Positions 45,600-58,266 of a DNA stretch of 64,000 nt are shown one piece after another. The first letter of the stretch is position 1, and each line of letters starts with the position of its first letter. Source of the DNA: Cenococcum geophilum 1.58 (Eukaryota > Ascomycota > Dothideomycetes > Gloniales > Gloniaceae); contig KV748180.1 of assembly GCA_001692895.1 (NCBI GenBank), forward strand, positions 1,606,195 to 1,670,194, written 5' to 3'. The notes beneath the pieces were generated by a model that saw nothing but the letters and a program-made list of their open reading frames with translations, was not told where the DNA came from and made no database searches. A program made the position numbers and the translations under genes.

Positions 45600-47770
45600 T
45601 TTAATACTAGCTAATTCCTCTATAACCTATAATTATAGCAAATATATTATAGGATAAAGCTATTTCTAAAGACCTACAAAAACACTTTCTCGGCACGGTA
45701 AAGATTGCTCTACAGTATCTAAAATTTCACGGGCCTAAGGAAGAGTATCTTAATCTAAACCATATCTCTTATTTAGAAAAAGTTTTTAAATAGGATTGCG
45801 CTTGACTTGATCTAGGGAATTACATCCCTGCGATTATCGACCCTATAAAATTCGATATATTAGTCCAAAAATCTAGTACTAGAAAACACCTACTAAAACT
45901 ACTTCACTAAAAACTACTAAGGCTCCCTATATAGAACAACACGTCTTTACTTTACTTATATAGCAGGTATTATATTACGGTAGCTTAGAATATGCTCTTC
46001 TTAGAGGATAGATAGTGGTATACTAACCTATATTTATTGGGTTTATTTACAGCTTTATTTACAGTTAATTAATCTAATAAGGATAGGTATATCTAAGCGA
46101 ACGGGGATATATATTTAAGAAAGGTACTTATACGCTCAAAAAGCTACTAACGGCGAAGTATACTAACTAGTCCGCTTCTATCAATCTTATAGGGATACGT
46201 TAGGCGAATAGAGATGGCTCCTTTAACTAAGTAATAATAAGTAGGGTAAAGTTATAAACCGGATCCAACAACCTAAACATAAATGGTTAGGCTATATAAT
46301 AGATACGCTATTACTATATATAGGGTTATAGGGGGACCTTAAACTTAGATATTTTCCTATAATATAGAGTTAGAAGTGCCTAAAGGTTTACTTCCTACAA
46401 TTAAGATTTTTTAGTATATTACTTACAAATAATAGGAAATCTGCTACTATATCGGGCATATATAGTAAGTTTAGAAGTTTATTACCAATAATAATAAGTT
46501 AATACTACCTTTTCTTAACGGGGGTACGGTCTAGAGCCTATAATCCCTTACGCCATTAGCGTATTCTAACAACAAAAATCTAGTAATAACATTAGTAAAC
46601 ACTAGTTAGGTTTTTCCTAATATACTAAATTCGCTACACCCAAAGGTCCTAACTTAGTTACTTAAGGTACTAGGCATAATCCCAACATTTAAAACATTCT
46701 TTAAAGATTTAAAGTATCTTAAACCCGTAATAATAATCTTAAGGGGAATACTACCGCTAAACCATAAAGATTCTATAAGAGAGATAATTACGCGTTGCTA
46801 TATAGGGTTATTAGAGCACAACAGTTATTATTTAGTTCAATTTAGTCTAAATAGAAAGCGTTATATACTAAACACCCCAGGATTACTTATCCGCTATCGT
46901 TAACTCTACTTATACTTACTATAATATTTTCCTAGCATAACTAATATATCTCCATTAATAGACAGAAGAAGTAAGAAGGATAATATTAAAAGCGGTAAAA
47001 AGAGCAATAACTCCGCTAGAAAGAGGGCTTAGTATAAATTCGCAAGGCTAGCTAGTAATCTTAGGTTTAAGTTAAAGCCTATTAAGGAACTTCTAGGGGA
47101 AGACCCTAATAAAGCAGAAATCTGGGTTTCCCTTTGTAATCGGCGACCTAAAGAATTATATAAAATCAGTAACGAGGATTTTAAATTAAAGGTAGACCGC
47201 TAACTAAAAGTGCTTTATACTAAATTTAAGCGGCAAATACTCCTAGACCCTACTCTTACTCTAAGCGTTGATTTTAGTAGTAAGCCTATTAATTATAGAT
47301 GCGGTAAACCGCTATAGGCTTCCCATATCTCTAATAAGAATCTTTTATTCCTACCTATATTATATAGTGTAGATAATACAGTTAGTCCGAAAGCTATGCT
47401 TACATCGTTCGCAGTTAAACGATTTATTTTCTTCTGCTTTTTTAGGTAGAGGGATATAAACGATTCCGACCTTTAGACAAAAGAGATATAAGCACCTGCA
47501 TCGGAAGTGCCTAAGAGTGCTCATTTAGCTGGCCATAAGCAGCAGCAGGGCCACGAGCAGCAGCAGAGCCACGAGCAGCAGCAGAGCCACGAGCAGCAGC
47601 AGAGCCACGAGCAGCAGCAGAGCCACAAGCAGCAGCAGAGCCACGAGTAGCAGCAGAGCCACGAGCAGCAGCAGAGCCACGAGCAGCAGCAGAGCTACGA
47701 GCAGCAGCAGAGCTACGAGCAGCAGCAGAGCTACGAGCAGTAGCAGGGGAGTAATGAGTAAAGTCAAATG
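45600..47770 (+). pseudogene. DUF3723-family protein with His/Glu/Gln-rich repeat tail, RIPed
   Basis: The frame reads FHGPKEEYLNLNHISYLEKVF, a Cys-containing block, NYIPAIIDPIKFDIL, and then a short block ahead of the family's usual HGKHR-type motif. LFLEDRQWYTNLYLLGLF follows, which is the 'DRWWTVDLY' signature of DUF3723. A later GYVRRIEMAPLTK, SPKAMLTSFAVKRF and a Lys/Arg-rich region (46960-47130) continue the frame. It then runs into about twelve HEQQQS repeats (47533-47747). DUF3723 proteins have no known activity and are recurrent Starship cargo. The split from the following patatin-like fossil is not certain. Confidence 0.62.
47533..47747 (+). repeat. 18-bp coding minisatellite encoding HEQQQS, largely spared by RIP
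   Basis: About twelve units of GAGCAGCAGCAGAGCCAC, in frame with the DUF3723 fossil. CpA sites are kept in most units. The last units show CAC to TAC and CAG to TAG changes. Confidence 0.92.
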
Positions 47771-49239
47771 GGTTACCTTATGGTCTGGCTGCCTCCTAAA
47801 ACTGCTATAACAACTACTTAAAGCGCCCTTTTTACTATCAAATCTCTATTTAATAAATGCAGGATTATAAATTAGGTTGCTTTTTTTTAAATTATAACCT
47901 TAAAATATAGCAGGGTAGGGAACAATAGCTCCGCTATAAAAAATATAGCTTCCGAAATTATAGACGGATATTTTAACAATAACTTTATTAGAGCGCCTTA
48001 GAAATTTGGATACGTTATTACAGACTCTCTATAGTTAATAGATATTATAGATGTTTATAATAGAGCTAATTTAATAAACATGAATTTTCTATAGGTTATT
48101 TTTATTCTAAACAAAGGATCTAAGTCACTAGATACACGGTTTCTTAGAAAGCCTTTTTCTTAATATATAGATCTATTTCACGGTGGCAAGGCTATAAAAT
48201 AAAAAGCACTAAAGGACCAGCTACTAACTCCTAACAATTCTATAAAAAGCATAAGACTTATCTAATAAGAAATCCAGCCTACGCTACCCCCTAAAACGCA
48301 AACTAGGCCCAAACTTCGCCCGTCTAACAAAGATATAGACGAAATTTAGTAAGTGCGAATTCCTCAAATTAGGACGTGGCAAGGGGAAAGCCGACTTTTA
48401 TATCCATAGAGAAATATTACATTGCTAGAAATTTAAGTTAAGGATTTTAGTATAAGCGCTTAATTTTATCTAATTATTAACCTAAAGGGATTAAAGAATA
48501 TATAACGTCGGCTTAAGTATTATATTAGGATAGAGGCGTAAGCATAATAGGTTTACTAACATTGCTATCTTCTTAGAAGTTTACTATAACTTCACACTTA
48601 TATTGTCTTTACTACTAGTTTATATTTACTAATCTCCCAGTTAGTAAACCTTATAGCGTCGCTCTATTAAACTTTTAACAACTACTACGGCTATTTAGTA
48701 GAAGGGGTTTATAGCTCTACTCTCTACCTAGCTAGATATAAGAATTGGGATCTATAATTAGCCGATTAACCAAAATTACACGATTCTAATTCTTCTTCCT
48801 TAATCGTCTTAAAAACGCACACCTCTTTATATAAGTTTATGGCGGATAAGGCCTTATAAAGTATTTTATGCAATATATAGAGAATTTAAGCTTAGTAAGC
48901 ATTATATTAGAATTTTAATCCTCTTTATTATAGTCTAGGGATATAGCTAAGTAAGTTAGTAGCAGAAAGGTAATAGCTAGCTAATTAATTATGCCATTAG
49001 AAAAGAGTAACTAAAGACGCACGTAGTAACATAAAACAGAAAAATTCCATTTAGCCTAAAGATTAGCTTTTGTCCTAGAACCCATTTCTACTAATATAAT
49101 TACCTATCCGTATAATAAGTGGTTGAAACTCTATAGGAATTATAATAAGTAGTTAATAACCTATAAGGGATAACTCTAAAAACTTATAGCCGACATAACG
49201 TACGCAGACACTTAGTATTTATCTTTACTCCTTTTTATC
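47771..49239 (+). pseudogene. Unassigned RIPed coding-like stretch between DUF3723 and patatin fossils
   Basis: Plus-strand frames stay protein-like: IIDGYFNNNFIRAPQKFGYV near 47960, LITRPSNKD-like linkers near 48300, NYYGYLVEGVYSSTLYLARY near 48690. They could be the C-terminus of DUF3723 or the N-terminal part of the patatin-like protein. No P-loop or other motif decides between these. Confidence 0.35.
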
Positions 49240-52200
49240 GGAAAGAAGAATAAAAAATAAGCACTAAGAGCTCTCTTTCCTGTAATTAACCATAAACGGC
49301 GTAGCGTTTAAGGTATAATTAGGCTAAATATTAACCTAACTACCGCAGGCGCTAAAAATCTAATGCTCTTCGCCGAGGCTAATCTAGAAAATCTTCCTAT
49401 TAAACTTAGTAAAACGGCAGACTACTATTATAAGACTAAGCGGTATAGGCTTAACTAGGTCAGCGACTAATATCCTAAGCCTAAAACTAAAGATGTGGTT
49501 AATAGGATCTACTCGCTATTACTTCTCCCCTTTACTAATATCCTTTGCCTTTTCGTAGAGGATTTCTTAAGTTTAGAAGAGGTTTTAAATCTTCTTTATA
49601 GATAGGCAGAACGAGGCCAGGAATTGGTAATAAGTTGACTATATATTATTATTATCGTTATATAAACAGTTAACTCTGCGGACTTTATTAAGAGCCTACT
49701 AAATATATTAAAATCCTTCTCTAGCGTAACAATTATAGCCTTACTAGATACTATGGAAGTATTACTAACTACACGCTACTTTTCACTTAAAGATGCTCTA
49801 CTACAAGAGGCTGACTATACTTAACGAGCAAAAATTACTAAGCAGGTACTATTCTCCGCAACTTACCTTTAAGTATTTTTCTATAAAGCGTTGATTTATT
49901 TTACTATAACTATAAGTCTACCTTTTAGTTTCTTCCGTGCGTCTAGGGAAGAAAATAACATTAATAATCAGTTTTCTGCCCACCTAGGCTTATTCCTATA
50001 ACTCTATTACCAGCATAAAGTCTCCCTTAATAACGCCGCTATATATATTGCCTTAGCTATTCTTATAAATAGTTCTCCCCCTAAAATACATTATAAGATT
50101 TTAAGACCCTTAATTCCTACTAGTTACTAAATATATAAGGTTTTTATCCTAGAGCCCTTTTTCGAACTCTTTATTACAATTACTGCCAAGCAGTATATCT
50201 TAAACAGCATTATCTTTAGCACCCGTTAGCTTATAACTAGTGTCGCTTAATAAAGGATAATCTTATAACTATACTATCTAATTTAGATATAGATAACATC
50301 CCTTCTTCTTAGCTATACTAGCAGAATCTATAGGAACTTAAATAGAGTATTCCCTAACTAAAGTTAAATAGAACTTACCTATTCTGCCTTCGCAGAAAAC
50401 CAAAATATATACTTATTTATAGACATTTAATATATAATATTTACGTCTATAGATACGGCACGCCGATATAAGGCATTAAATATCACTTTAAAGTCTCTAA
50501 GTGTATATTATACCAATCTAAAGGGCCGCTAGGAGTAAAGCTTCTTCTACTAACTACTGGTACTTATTTACTAGCGATTAACGGAGGCGGCGTCTAAGGA
50601 AAGCTATTACTGCTAATACTAAGAAATCTAGAGCAAGTTTAGGACCTCCTATATCCCCTCTAGGATGATTTCAACTTCGCTCTAAGTACTAGTTTAGGTA
50701 GGGTTTAATTATACGATAATATAAAATGAACTAACTTCTATAGGAGGCCTTACTATTCTCCAGCTTTTCCAGATACGATAGAGTATCCAAAATTGCATTT
50801 TTATATTTAAGACGCTAGCTAAACGAGTTTTCGCTATACAGCGTCTTGCTAGGCTTTTACTATACTTTCGTATAATTTTATTTTTAGGTTCTTAGCTTAC
50901 TAAAAGCCGTTCTAAGATTGCCAAACTTAAGTTCTGTCTTAAAGATGCATTCGGAATAAATAACTAGCTATTCAATATAGTAAAGTTTAGAACATCCGGT
51001 ATAAAAGTTACTATAACAGCCATAATAATATCTAAGGGCGCGCTATACATATTATCGAATTATAATGGCGTATTAGAACGTCAAAAAGATTGCAGTAAAT
51101 TTAACCTAAGCCATTTAAACTCTATCCTAATATACAGCTAGGTTATAAGCATGTTAAATCAACTAATCCTTATAATAAAGTATTAATATAGTAAGCGTAA
51201 GTTTCAATTATCTTATTTATATATATAGACTAACAATTTATAGTATATAAGCTACGTCTACTATACCCACATACGTTTAATATACTCTTACTTACTCTGT
51301 TAAAGTTCTAATAGATTTATCTAGTATCTTTCTAGCTAAGTTTATCCCTATTATCGGTTTTATTTAAGATAGGGGTATTAAAAAGTATAACAACCCTATA
51401 GATCTAATCTATTAGGAAAGTCGTATTGCCTTTAACGCAGACCCTAATCTAACCATATCTATTAGTTTAGGGTTTACTCAACAGCCTAGTTCCCCTAGAG
51501 CCCCGTCTACATAATATAGTTTTTAGAATAATCCTATACCTCGGCTCCTAAGGTCGTTTAGGACTATACTAGTAGCTTAGAATAACTACGTTAAGCATTT
51601 AAATTAACTTAAGTCACTATTAGTGGATAAGGAAGCTCTAGGAAGCTACTTCCGGATTAATATACCCTTTAAATACTAGCCCACACTAGACGAGATAGGT
51701 AAGATAGCAGATCTTTAAAGGGAAACGCATCTATATCTTTAGTTATAATAACATATCCTTCTAGCCATTAAATAAGCACTACGGTCGGCCTCTTTCTTCT
51801 TTAAATTAAGCGAGATGCCAAGCTTTTAAGGGCGTTAGTACGAATGTCATGGATCTATACATTGTTAGAGTCTAAATGCCTAAGCGCTAGTCTGCGATTT
51901 GGTACAAAAATTCCCGTCTACCCAGTTCTTAACTAATTAAAACACTAACTTAAGTAATCTAAATGAGGGTAATCTATATATAGATTATGGAATCTATAAT
52001 AAGGCCGTTAGATTCCCCGTCTATTACCTTAGTCAGAAACTAACTATATACTTATAATTAAATCAGTTATACCGCCAAAAGATTAGTAGCTTTCCTAATT
52101 TAATTACTTAGTTTATTAAGCAATAGAGACTTAATGCCAACTTTAGCGAACCTGGCCATTCTAACCCTAAGGAAGTCTTTTATTATAAGTGCGACTACTC

Positions 52201-52320
52201 TATCCTAAGTATTCCGACGCGAAAGAGGCTATTAGTATACTTTAATAGAGACTTTTGTAAAAAACATCATCAAAGTATCTTTACTTAGTTAATATTATTT
52301 GCCTTTACAAGACAAGGCCA
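49240..52320 (+). pseudogene. Patatin-like phospholipase family protein (fungal multidomain type), RIPed
   Basis: An N-terminal region (49260-50640) reads LSKTADYYYKTKRYRL, PKTKDVVNRIYSLLLLPFTN and ILCLFVEDFLSLEEVL. This is the segment that precedes the lipase domain in large fungal patatin-like proteins. Around 50735-50752 a TS.GGL block stands for the G-x-S-x-G nucleophile elbow region, followed by SNYNG at about 51060. Asp-x-Gly (DRG, normally DGG; 51367-51375) with YNNPIDL marks the catalytic Asp of the Ser-Asp dyad, then PNLTISISLGF. The RING-like and oxyanion (GGG) part expected between about 50640 and 50730 is not seen, so a deletion there is likely. Patatins hydrolyse acyl lipids and in fungi act in heterokaryon recognition; they are also Starship cargo. 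Confidence 0.6.
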
Positions 52321-52427
52321 AAATGTTATATTTTTATCAAAAGGCGAGGTCATATATAGATATTAAATTTACTATTTTTAAATTCTCTATAAAGCTTTAA
52401 TAGTAACTTATCTCTTACCCATTACCT

Positions 52428-52522
52428 AATTTATCCCTAGTATTATCCCCGGTATTATACCCTATATCATTCCCTACATTATACCCTACATTATCCCTTA
52501 CATTATCCCCTACATTATCCCA
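52428..52522. repeat. 12-bp minisatellite (ACATTATCCCCT)
   Basis: About eight units, the complement of the AGGGGATAATGT core at 34798-34905. A further imperfect CTACTTTACCCA array follows to 52580. Confidence 0.8.
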
Positions 52523-52580
52523 GTAGTACTACCCACCTACTTTACCTATCTACTTTACCCACTAACTTTACCCATCTACG

Positions 52581-54479
52581 CCTTACTAAGAGTAGTAGGT
52601 TAGATTATCTATAGGTAGTTCTTAGGTCATAAATAACTTACCAGAATTATAAGATTTATTTTAATACTTATAGATATAAGTATTACAACTTATAACCGTA
52701 GTAGTATTTAATTTTTAGGTACTTATAACTCTACCTTAATCTCCTAAGTAATCCTTATATTGTAACGAAGAACTTTGCTATATTCTTATATCTAAATTAT
52801 AAACACGGCTGCCGAGGCCGTAGTAATTCTCTTAATATCCCTTGCGATAACTATATTATCCTTTATATATAACAAAAAGGCCTAACGCAAACCACTTCAC
52901 TAGTTACGGTTTTAATAACCTTAGTAACTTTAACGGCTTCAGCAAATCTAACTACTTTAACCTCTTTAGCAGCATCTAATACTTCGCGCACAACTTATTC
53001 AGCAATGAATTCGGCCTTTACTACACTAGCTTTAGATATTTAGGAGTAAGTAACTTAATAACCCTATTAATACTATATTAATATAGGATAACTAATAAAT
53101 ATTTAAGTCTTAATGTTAACGGAGAAGAAGGGAGTAAGACAAATTTATAGGGCATTTAAATAAATAGCCTTTAAGATTTAATTAGGGCTATCTTTAGAAT
53201 ATATAGTAGTAGTTAAATAATACCAGTAGTATTTCTTGCCTTAACATTATAAACCAACTAGAATTTAGCTGCACTATATTTAAAATAGTTCTAAGCTTAC
53301 TACTATCTTATATTCTATATCCTATAAATTAACGCGAAAATAAAGCTGGAAATTTAATACCTAAGAGAATAGTGTTAAAATCTCAATAAATCAAAGATAC
53401 CTTTTACGGTTATCTCCTATAGCTAGCTAGGATTCACCGTAATTCTTTAATTTATACCTACTTTTGGCTTCTTAAGCGCACAAATATAAACATGTTTAGA
53501 TATCCTTATTATACCGCTAGAGCTTAGCTAGAGATACAGCACTCTCCTATTTTTATTCTCTAGTACCCTCTCTAGTACCCTCTCTAGTACCCTCTATTAT
53601 CTATCTTACTAAGATAAATATATTTTTTAGATAAACGCCTAACTTCTTAGGGTTAATATTATTAGGTTCCCCTCTTCCTCTTCCGGCGGACTATATAATT
53701 CCCATTATAGCGCCAAGATTCCGCATAGTGAGGTATAATTCCCCGTTGTTTATTTTCTTATAGTAGCTGTTTCCTAAATCGCTAATATCTTTCTTAGCCA
53801 GATCATTATAGTCTACTAGCAATTCTTAAGGTATATTTATAGATAAGATAAGCCTATAGATTGGGGCCTTTTCTAAGCCGTATTTAATTAGGTATTGTTT
53901 AGTTAAACTATATTTAGTTAAACTAAATAGTCGCCAGCCTTTAATAGCTATATCTATTTTATCCTCTTCTAGTAATTAGTTTTGCATTTCTTTAGTAAAG
54001 GCTATACTAAGTCTAACTAATAGTAAGATATAGATAAATTCGTGTGTATAGTTTAGGCTTTATATAAGTAGAGACCGCCTTTTTTTTAGCACCTATTACT
54101 TTTAAAACTTAATAGCTGTAAGAAAATGCCTACCTCCTTACTCTAACCTTAAATGGAAACTCGTTACCTTTTTCTAATTATAAAAGTTGTATCCTTTAGC
54201 CAAATACGAGTAAATAGTTCTAGAAACGTTAACTAAGAAAGAACAATAATGATAGAAACAGAGCAGTGGTATTAAGGTATGAGTCATTTTTCTAGATAAA
54301 TACAATTTTATTTAAAACTATAAAAGATTATTACTACAAATAGACATATTCTAAGCCTGTGTAATAACTATAATTTATAACCCTTTAGCAGTCTAAGCGA
54401 GATAGGTCACCCCTAGTATTACTTAGATACTAGGACTTGCAAATAATCAAAATAGGAGACTTATTCGTCATCGTAATTG
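52581..54479. other. Unassigned RIPed DNA
   Basis: A plus-strand patch at 52890-53040 (FTSYGFNNLSNFNGFSKSNY) is Asn/Ser/Phe-rich, perhaps a low-complexity tail. A minus-strand patch at 53640-54010 (KGWRLFSLTKYSLTKQYLIK) is protein-like but unrecognised. Confidence 0.35.
53557..53597. repeat. 13-bp tandem repeat (TCTCTAGTACCCT)
   Basis: Three near-perfect units. Confidence 0.8.
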
Positions 54480-55184
54480 CTATACCCCTTACTACTCCCT
54501 ACCCTTTTAATTACCTCATTAGCTAGCTTCTCTAGCGTCTCTACTTACTTCACCCTATATTTCTAATAAGTAAACTATATATTGGCCTACCTAAAATATC
54601 CCTTTGGACAATAAACTACTAACTTCCTATCCTTTATATACTCGCTAAGCTTTAGTAAGGATATCGGCGATATAGTATTTGGATTAAAGAATATAGTAAT
54701 TACTGTGGCGCGCTCTAAGCCGTTAAACTCCCATTTGATTTGCCTCTATACTTCTCCATTAAGTTTATCTTACGGTAAAGAACTATCCTAGTCGTTACGC
54801 CGTGGGTTTAGAACTATAATTCTATACGGCTTAAGAAGCTCTATAATATCCTTTTGCCATTCTATTACTTTACCACTTTTAATACTACCAACAAGGAAGA
54901 TAGATTTTCCAATAATAGCACGTATAGACGGTATGGTTAGTAGCTAATAGACGATGAAGTTAGGGTGCTTATCCATAACAATAGGTTTAGCGGATTTTTT
55001 AGTAGGAGTTATAATGCTTGGGGCGGTAGGCGTAGAGTCGGCAGGAATTCTAATAGGACTTAAAACAATCGGGATCGCAGCTAGTTCGGCGGGGATTTTA
55101 ATAGGAGTTATAGCGATTAAGGGCGTAGTAATAGACCAGAAGTTTAGGGATAACTCGGATATAAGGCAAATTTACAAAAGATAA
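54480..55184 (-). pseudogene. Nucleoside 2-deoxyribosyltransferase-like protein, RIPed
   Basis: The minus strand begins with a Pro/Thr/Ser-rich N-terminus (55150-54990) and then reads SAKPIVMDKHPNFIVYQLL. The domain starts IIGKSIFLVGSIKSGKVIEW, followed by QKDIIELLKPYRIIVLNPRR, then the pocket block PNTISPISLLKLSEYI and KLVVYCPKGYFRQANIQ. This is the order of the fungal/bacterial NDT-like family (IFLAGSI..., NPRR, SPISLLELG, CP.GF.R.GNV). The usual catalytic Glu of SPISLLELG reads Lys, consistent with RIP. Such proteins exchange or cleave N-glycosidic bonds of nucleosides; the substrate is unknown here. The open plus-strand frame at 54954-55184 is the antisense shadow. Confidence 0.7.
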
Positions 55185-55484
55185 CTTAGATAAGAGTCTT
55201 ACCTATTAGTTCTATATAAAACAAAATAGTTTATAATAGTTTCTTCTATAAGAGCGTAGTGTACTTACTTTATAGGCCTCTTCTTAGTAAGGAGATATGG
55301 AAATCTACCTTGAAATAAAAGGCTTAGATGCTAAAGTCGGCCTAAAAAAGAGAGAGTTTTAAAACGCGAGGCACTCTAGGCCCCATATATTTCTCCTATA
55401 TACTTAAAAAAGTGGCGTAAATCTAACTACTACTATAGCCCTATAACTATAGACCTTATACTAATCTACTTAGTCTATTATCCC
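55185..55484. other. Unassigned RIPed DNA
   Basis: Nothing recognised. Confidence 0.4.
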
Positions 55485-55560
55485 CTTAATCTACCTAATC
55501 TATACCTAGTTACCTATCTAATCTACCTAATCCACCTAATCCACCTAATCCACCTATCCC
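55485..55560. repeat. 9-bp minisatellite (TAATCCACC type)
   Basis: About eight units, the most regular at 55520-55556. Same class as at 19588 and 22644. Confidence 0.8.
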
Positions 55561-56270
55561 TACTAATATCTTATATAACGGCTAAGATATCCTATTAAAC
55601 CCTAGATATAAAAGTTACCTTATATACTTCTATTAGCTACTAATATTTTTTAAACTTTATCTACGCAAATCCGATTACTACCTACTACTATATATAGAGC
55701 TGCTAAACTGCGCTAAATTCTTAAAAAACTAAAGTAAGGCATATTCCTTAGCTTACGGCTAAATTAACTAATAGACATAGCCATAAACTCCTCATTAGAG
55801 TGGCCATGTCAACGACCCGTAAAAATAACCATTATAGCGCATCGCTACCCGCCCTTACTATTATTAAGATTATTCTTATAATTTTAAACAGCCTTATAAT
55901 TATAATGCAGTTAAATAGTATCTAGTAAAGGTATAAGCCTAGGGAAAAGCGGGTAAATACTAAGCAAGGTATAGCAGACCTAAAATAACTCCTTTTTATA
56001 CCGCATTTCACTTAAGAAAAGGCTTATTTACGTTTTAATTTTTAGGCTCCTCTTAACACATAAGTAATAGGGTATTTATTATATATAGAACTCCTATAGC
56101 AAATGGATTTTTTATAGTAAATCCTATACAGATGCCTATATAATATTTTGCTCCAGTTTAAGACCGGTATTTTTAGATAAATAGTAAAAATATCATTTTA
56201 AGATATAAAGCATTACATCTATTTATATATTAAATGGTAATATAACCTCTCCTTCCCTTATTCCCCTCTA

Positions 56271-56426
56271 GTAATCTTTTTTGACCGGAGTGAAGTGGAT
56301 TTAAGCTTAAATTTACTCCACTTATAGTTTAACTTATTCTTAAACAGGATTAATACTTACCTATTAAGGCTAGTAGTCTAGTCCACTCTACTCTACTTTA
56401 ACTTTAACCCAGTCTAAAAAGATCAC
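56271..56426. mobile_element. Possible 156-bp TA-target MITE
   Basis: The left end GTAATCTTTTTTGACCGG and the complement of the right end GTGATCTTTTTAGACTGG pair over about 20 bp, and TA flanks both. A near-palindrome (GTGGATTTAAGCTTAAAT) lies inside the left part. No coding capacity. Confidence 0.5.
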
Positions 56427-58052
56427 TATAAATACGATCTGCTATTGCTGCCTAATATAGTCCATTTACTAGCTTCTTAAGATCTAACTATTATACCTAG
56501 CTTTGCCTTATTAAGTAGTAAAGGCTCCCTTAAAACCTATAAATAGTCCTAAGACTAGAGCGGATATATTTACTTAGACTTGGTTATATAGCCCTATATT
56601 AGCGTTTAAGGGGATATCTAACGAATTGCATTTTGTACGCAATCCAAAGTCTATAAATTTCCTCCACGTCATCCATTTACTTCTTTTCCATTATTATAAC
56701 TCTATTCCACTATCGCAGGCTTTTTATAGCCTATAACCGACTATAATATAAGGTAATATATCGTATTGCTATACCTTTAAAAGAGAAAGAGATAATAGGA
56801 ATAGCTCTGTCTATATACTTTTTTAGGATATTTTTATACAGTCACATTCCTAAAGCACTTTGTTATCCCTAGGGTAGCTTAGCTAAAGTAGTTTTAGGCC
56901 AAGCCTACCTTAATAAGACTCCGCTAAGAGCGTAGGCACCTTATAGTTTAATTTAGAGGACCATATCCGTATAAAGGGGCTTATCCTACAATATATTTAT
57001 ATCTTAGGGCTACCTATACCAAATCGTATTAGATCTCTTTTTGTAGCTTAAAAGCTAATAAGTCTGCCTTAGCTCTAGGAGATTTTAGGTCTATATTGCC
57101 TTTACTCTTATTAAAGAAATACGGGCAGAATATAACATCTAGCTACAGTTAGGGCCGCAGTAAGTACATATCCTATATCTTTAGGCTATTTTAGGACATA
57201 CTTACGTAATTTAAACGCCTCTAAGACCTATAATCTTCAGCCCTATACTACTTAACCTAGAATATATATATCCTGCTACGGATATCTACTTCTAGATATT
57301 ACACTTACCCTCTAACTGCTCCCTATATAGCCCTAGCCCCTAAACTATATAGCTAGAGTCTCTTAGCTATGGAACCCTCTAAGCTTTTAATCTACGCACC
57401 TCTAGCAACTTCGTAACTTCTAGTCTACGCTTTCTTTTTAAAACACAGCCTCTAAACCCTAAAGTTTCTAACACTTAAGATAGATGCCATTGCGGATAAT
57501 ACTAGCCTAGTTTAAACTATAACCCCTTAGTCTGGTATAGCAGCGTATAATAAAGTGGTATATATTTACCTCATACCTAATAGTCCTAAAGCCCCTAGGA
57601 CTTTTACCGCAGTGCCCATTAATAAGTCCAATTTAGAATCCGTTATTAAAGTCTAAAAGAAAAAGAAAACCATTTATAGAGTCTTCTCGCTCTGCATTCC
57701 GGGCGATAAGCTAGCACTTCTTATTAAATATACCTTTTAAGGGAATACAGCCGAGTACGTTAACGCCCTATAAATATTTTTATAATATTCTCTCTAATAT
57801 ATAGCAAAAGAAATCCAGATATACTTTATATCCTCTTAAAGCAATAGAATAATAACCAAAATTTTAACCAACTCTTAGCGGTCCAAATTCCAAAGGGACT
57901 TTATAATTAGCTGATTATAAAAGCTTATCAATTATTAGCACTTTAGTTAGATAGCTCTATATATAAACAACGTATTATATTCTATACCCAAAGCGAGAAT
58001 ATAAGCGTAGAATTTTTCTATACAGATATAAAGATCTATACTAAGTCTGGTA

Positions 58053-58145
58053 AGTATCTAGAGATTTAGACTATACCTAAACTAAATAATAATATCGTGC
58101 CAAATCTGGAGTCTCTAGAGATTAAGACTATACCTAAACTAAACG
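58053..58145 (+). repeat. Short tandem duplication
   Basis: A segment of about 35 bp containing AGACTATACCTAAACTAAA occurs twice, 58 bp apart, with minor changes. Confidence 0.7.
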
Positions 58146-58266
58146 ATCTTGGAATTTATTTAAAATACCTTTTATCTAATTATACACTTCTTTTTATTAG
58201 TTTGGTGGCCTTTATATTGTTATAATTTATATTACTATATCTTGTTAAGTATGAAACTATTAAGTA

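Larger units (their letters stand above)
55561..58266. other. Unassigned RIPed DNA
   Basis: A less mutated patch lies at 55790-55860. A plus-strand patch at 57570-57800 (FTAVPINKSNLESVIKVQKK, later FSLCIPGDKLALLIKYTFQG) looks like coding relict but is not recognised. It contains the MITE at 56271 and a short duplication at 58053. Confidence 0.35.

Noticed and set aside
47525-47767. Open minus-strand frame of Leu/Val/Ala repeats
   Set aside because: Antisense shadow of the HEQQQS array, which is in frame with DUF3723 on the plus strand.
54954-55184. Open plus-strand frame of 76 codons
   Set aside because: Antisense shadow of the N-terminal part of the deoxyribosyltransferase-like fossil.
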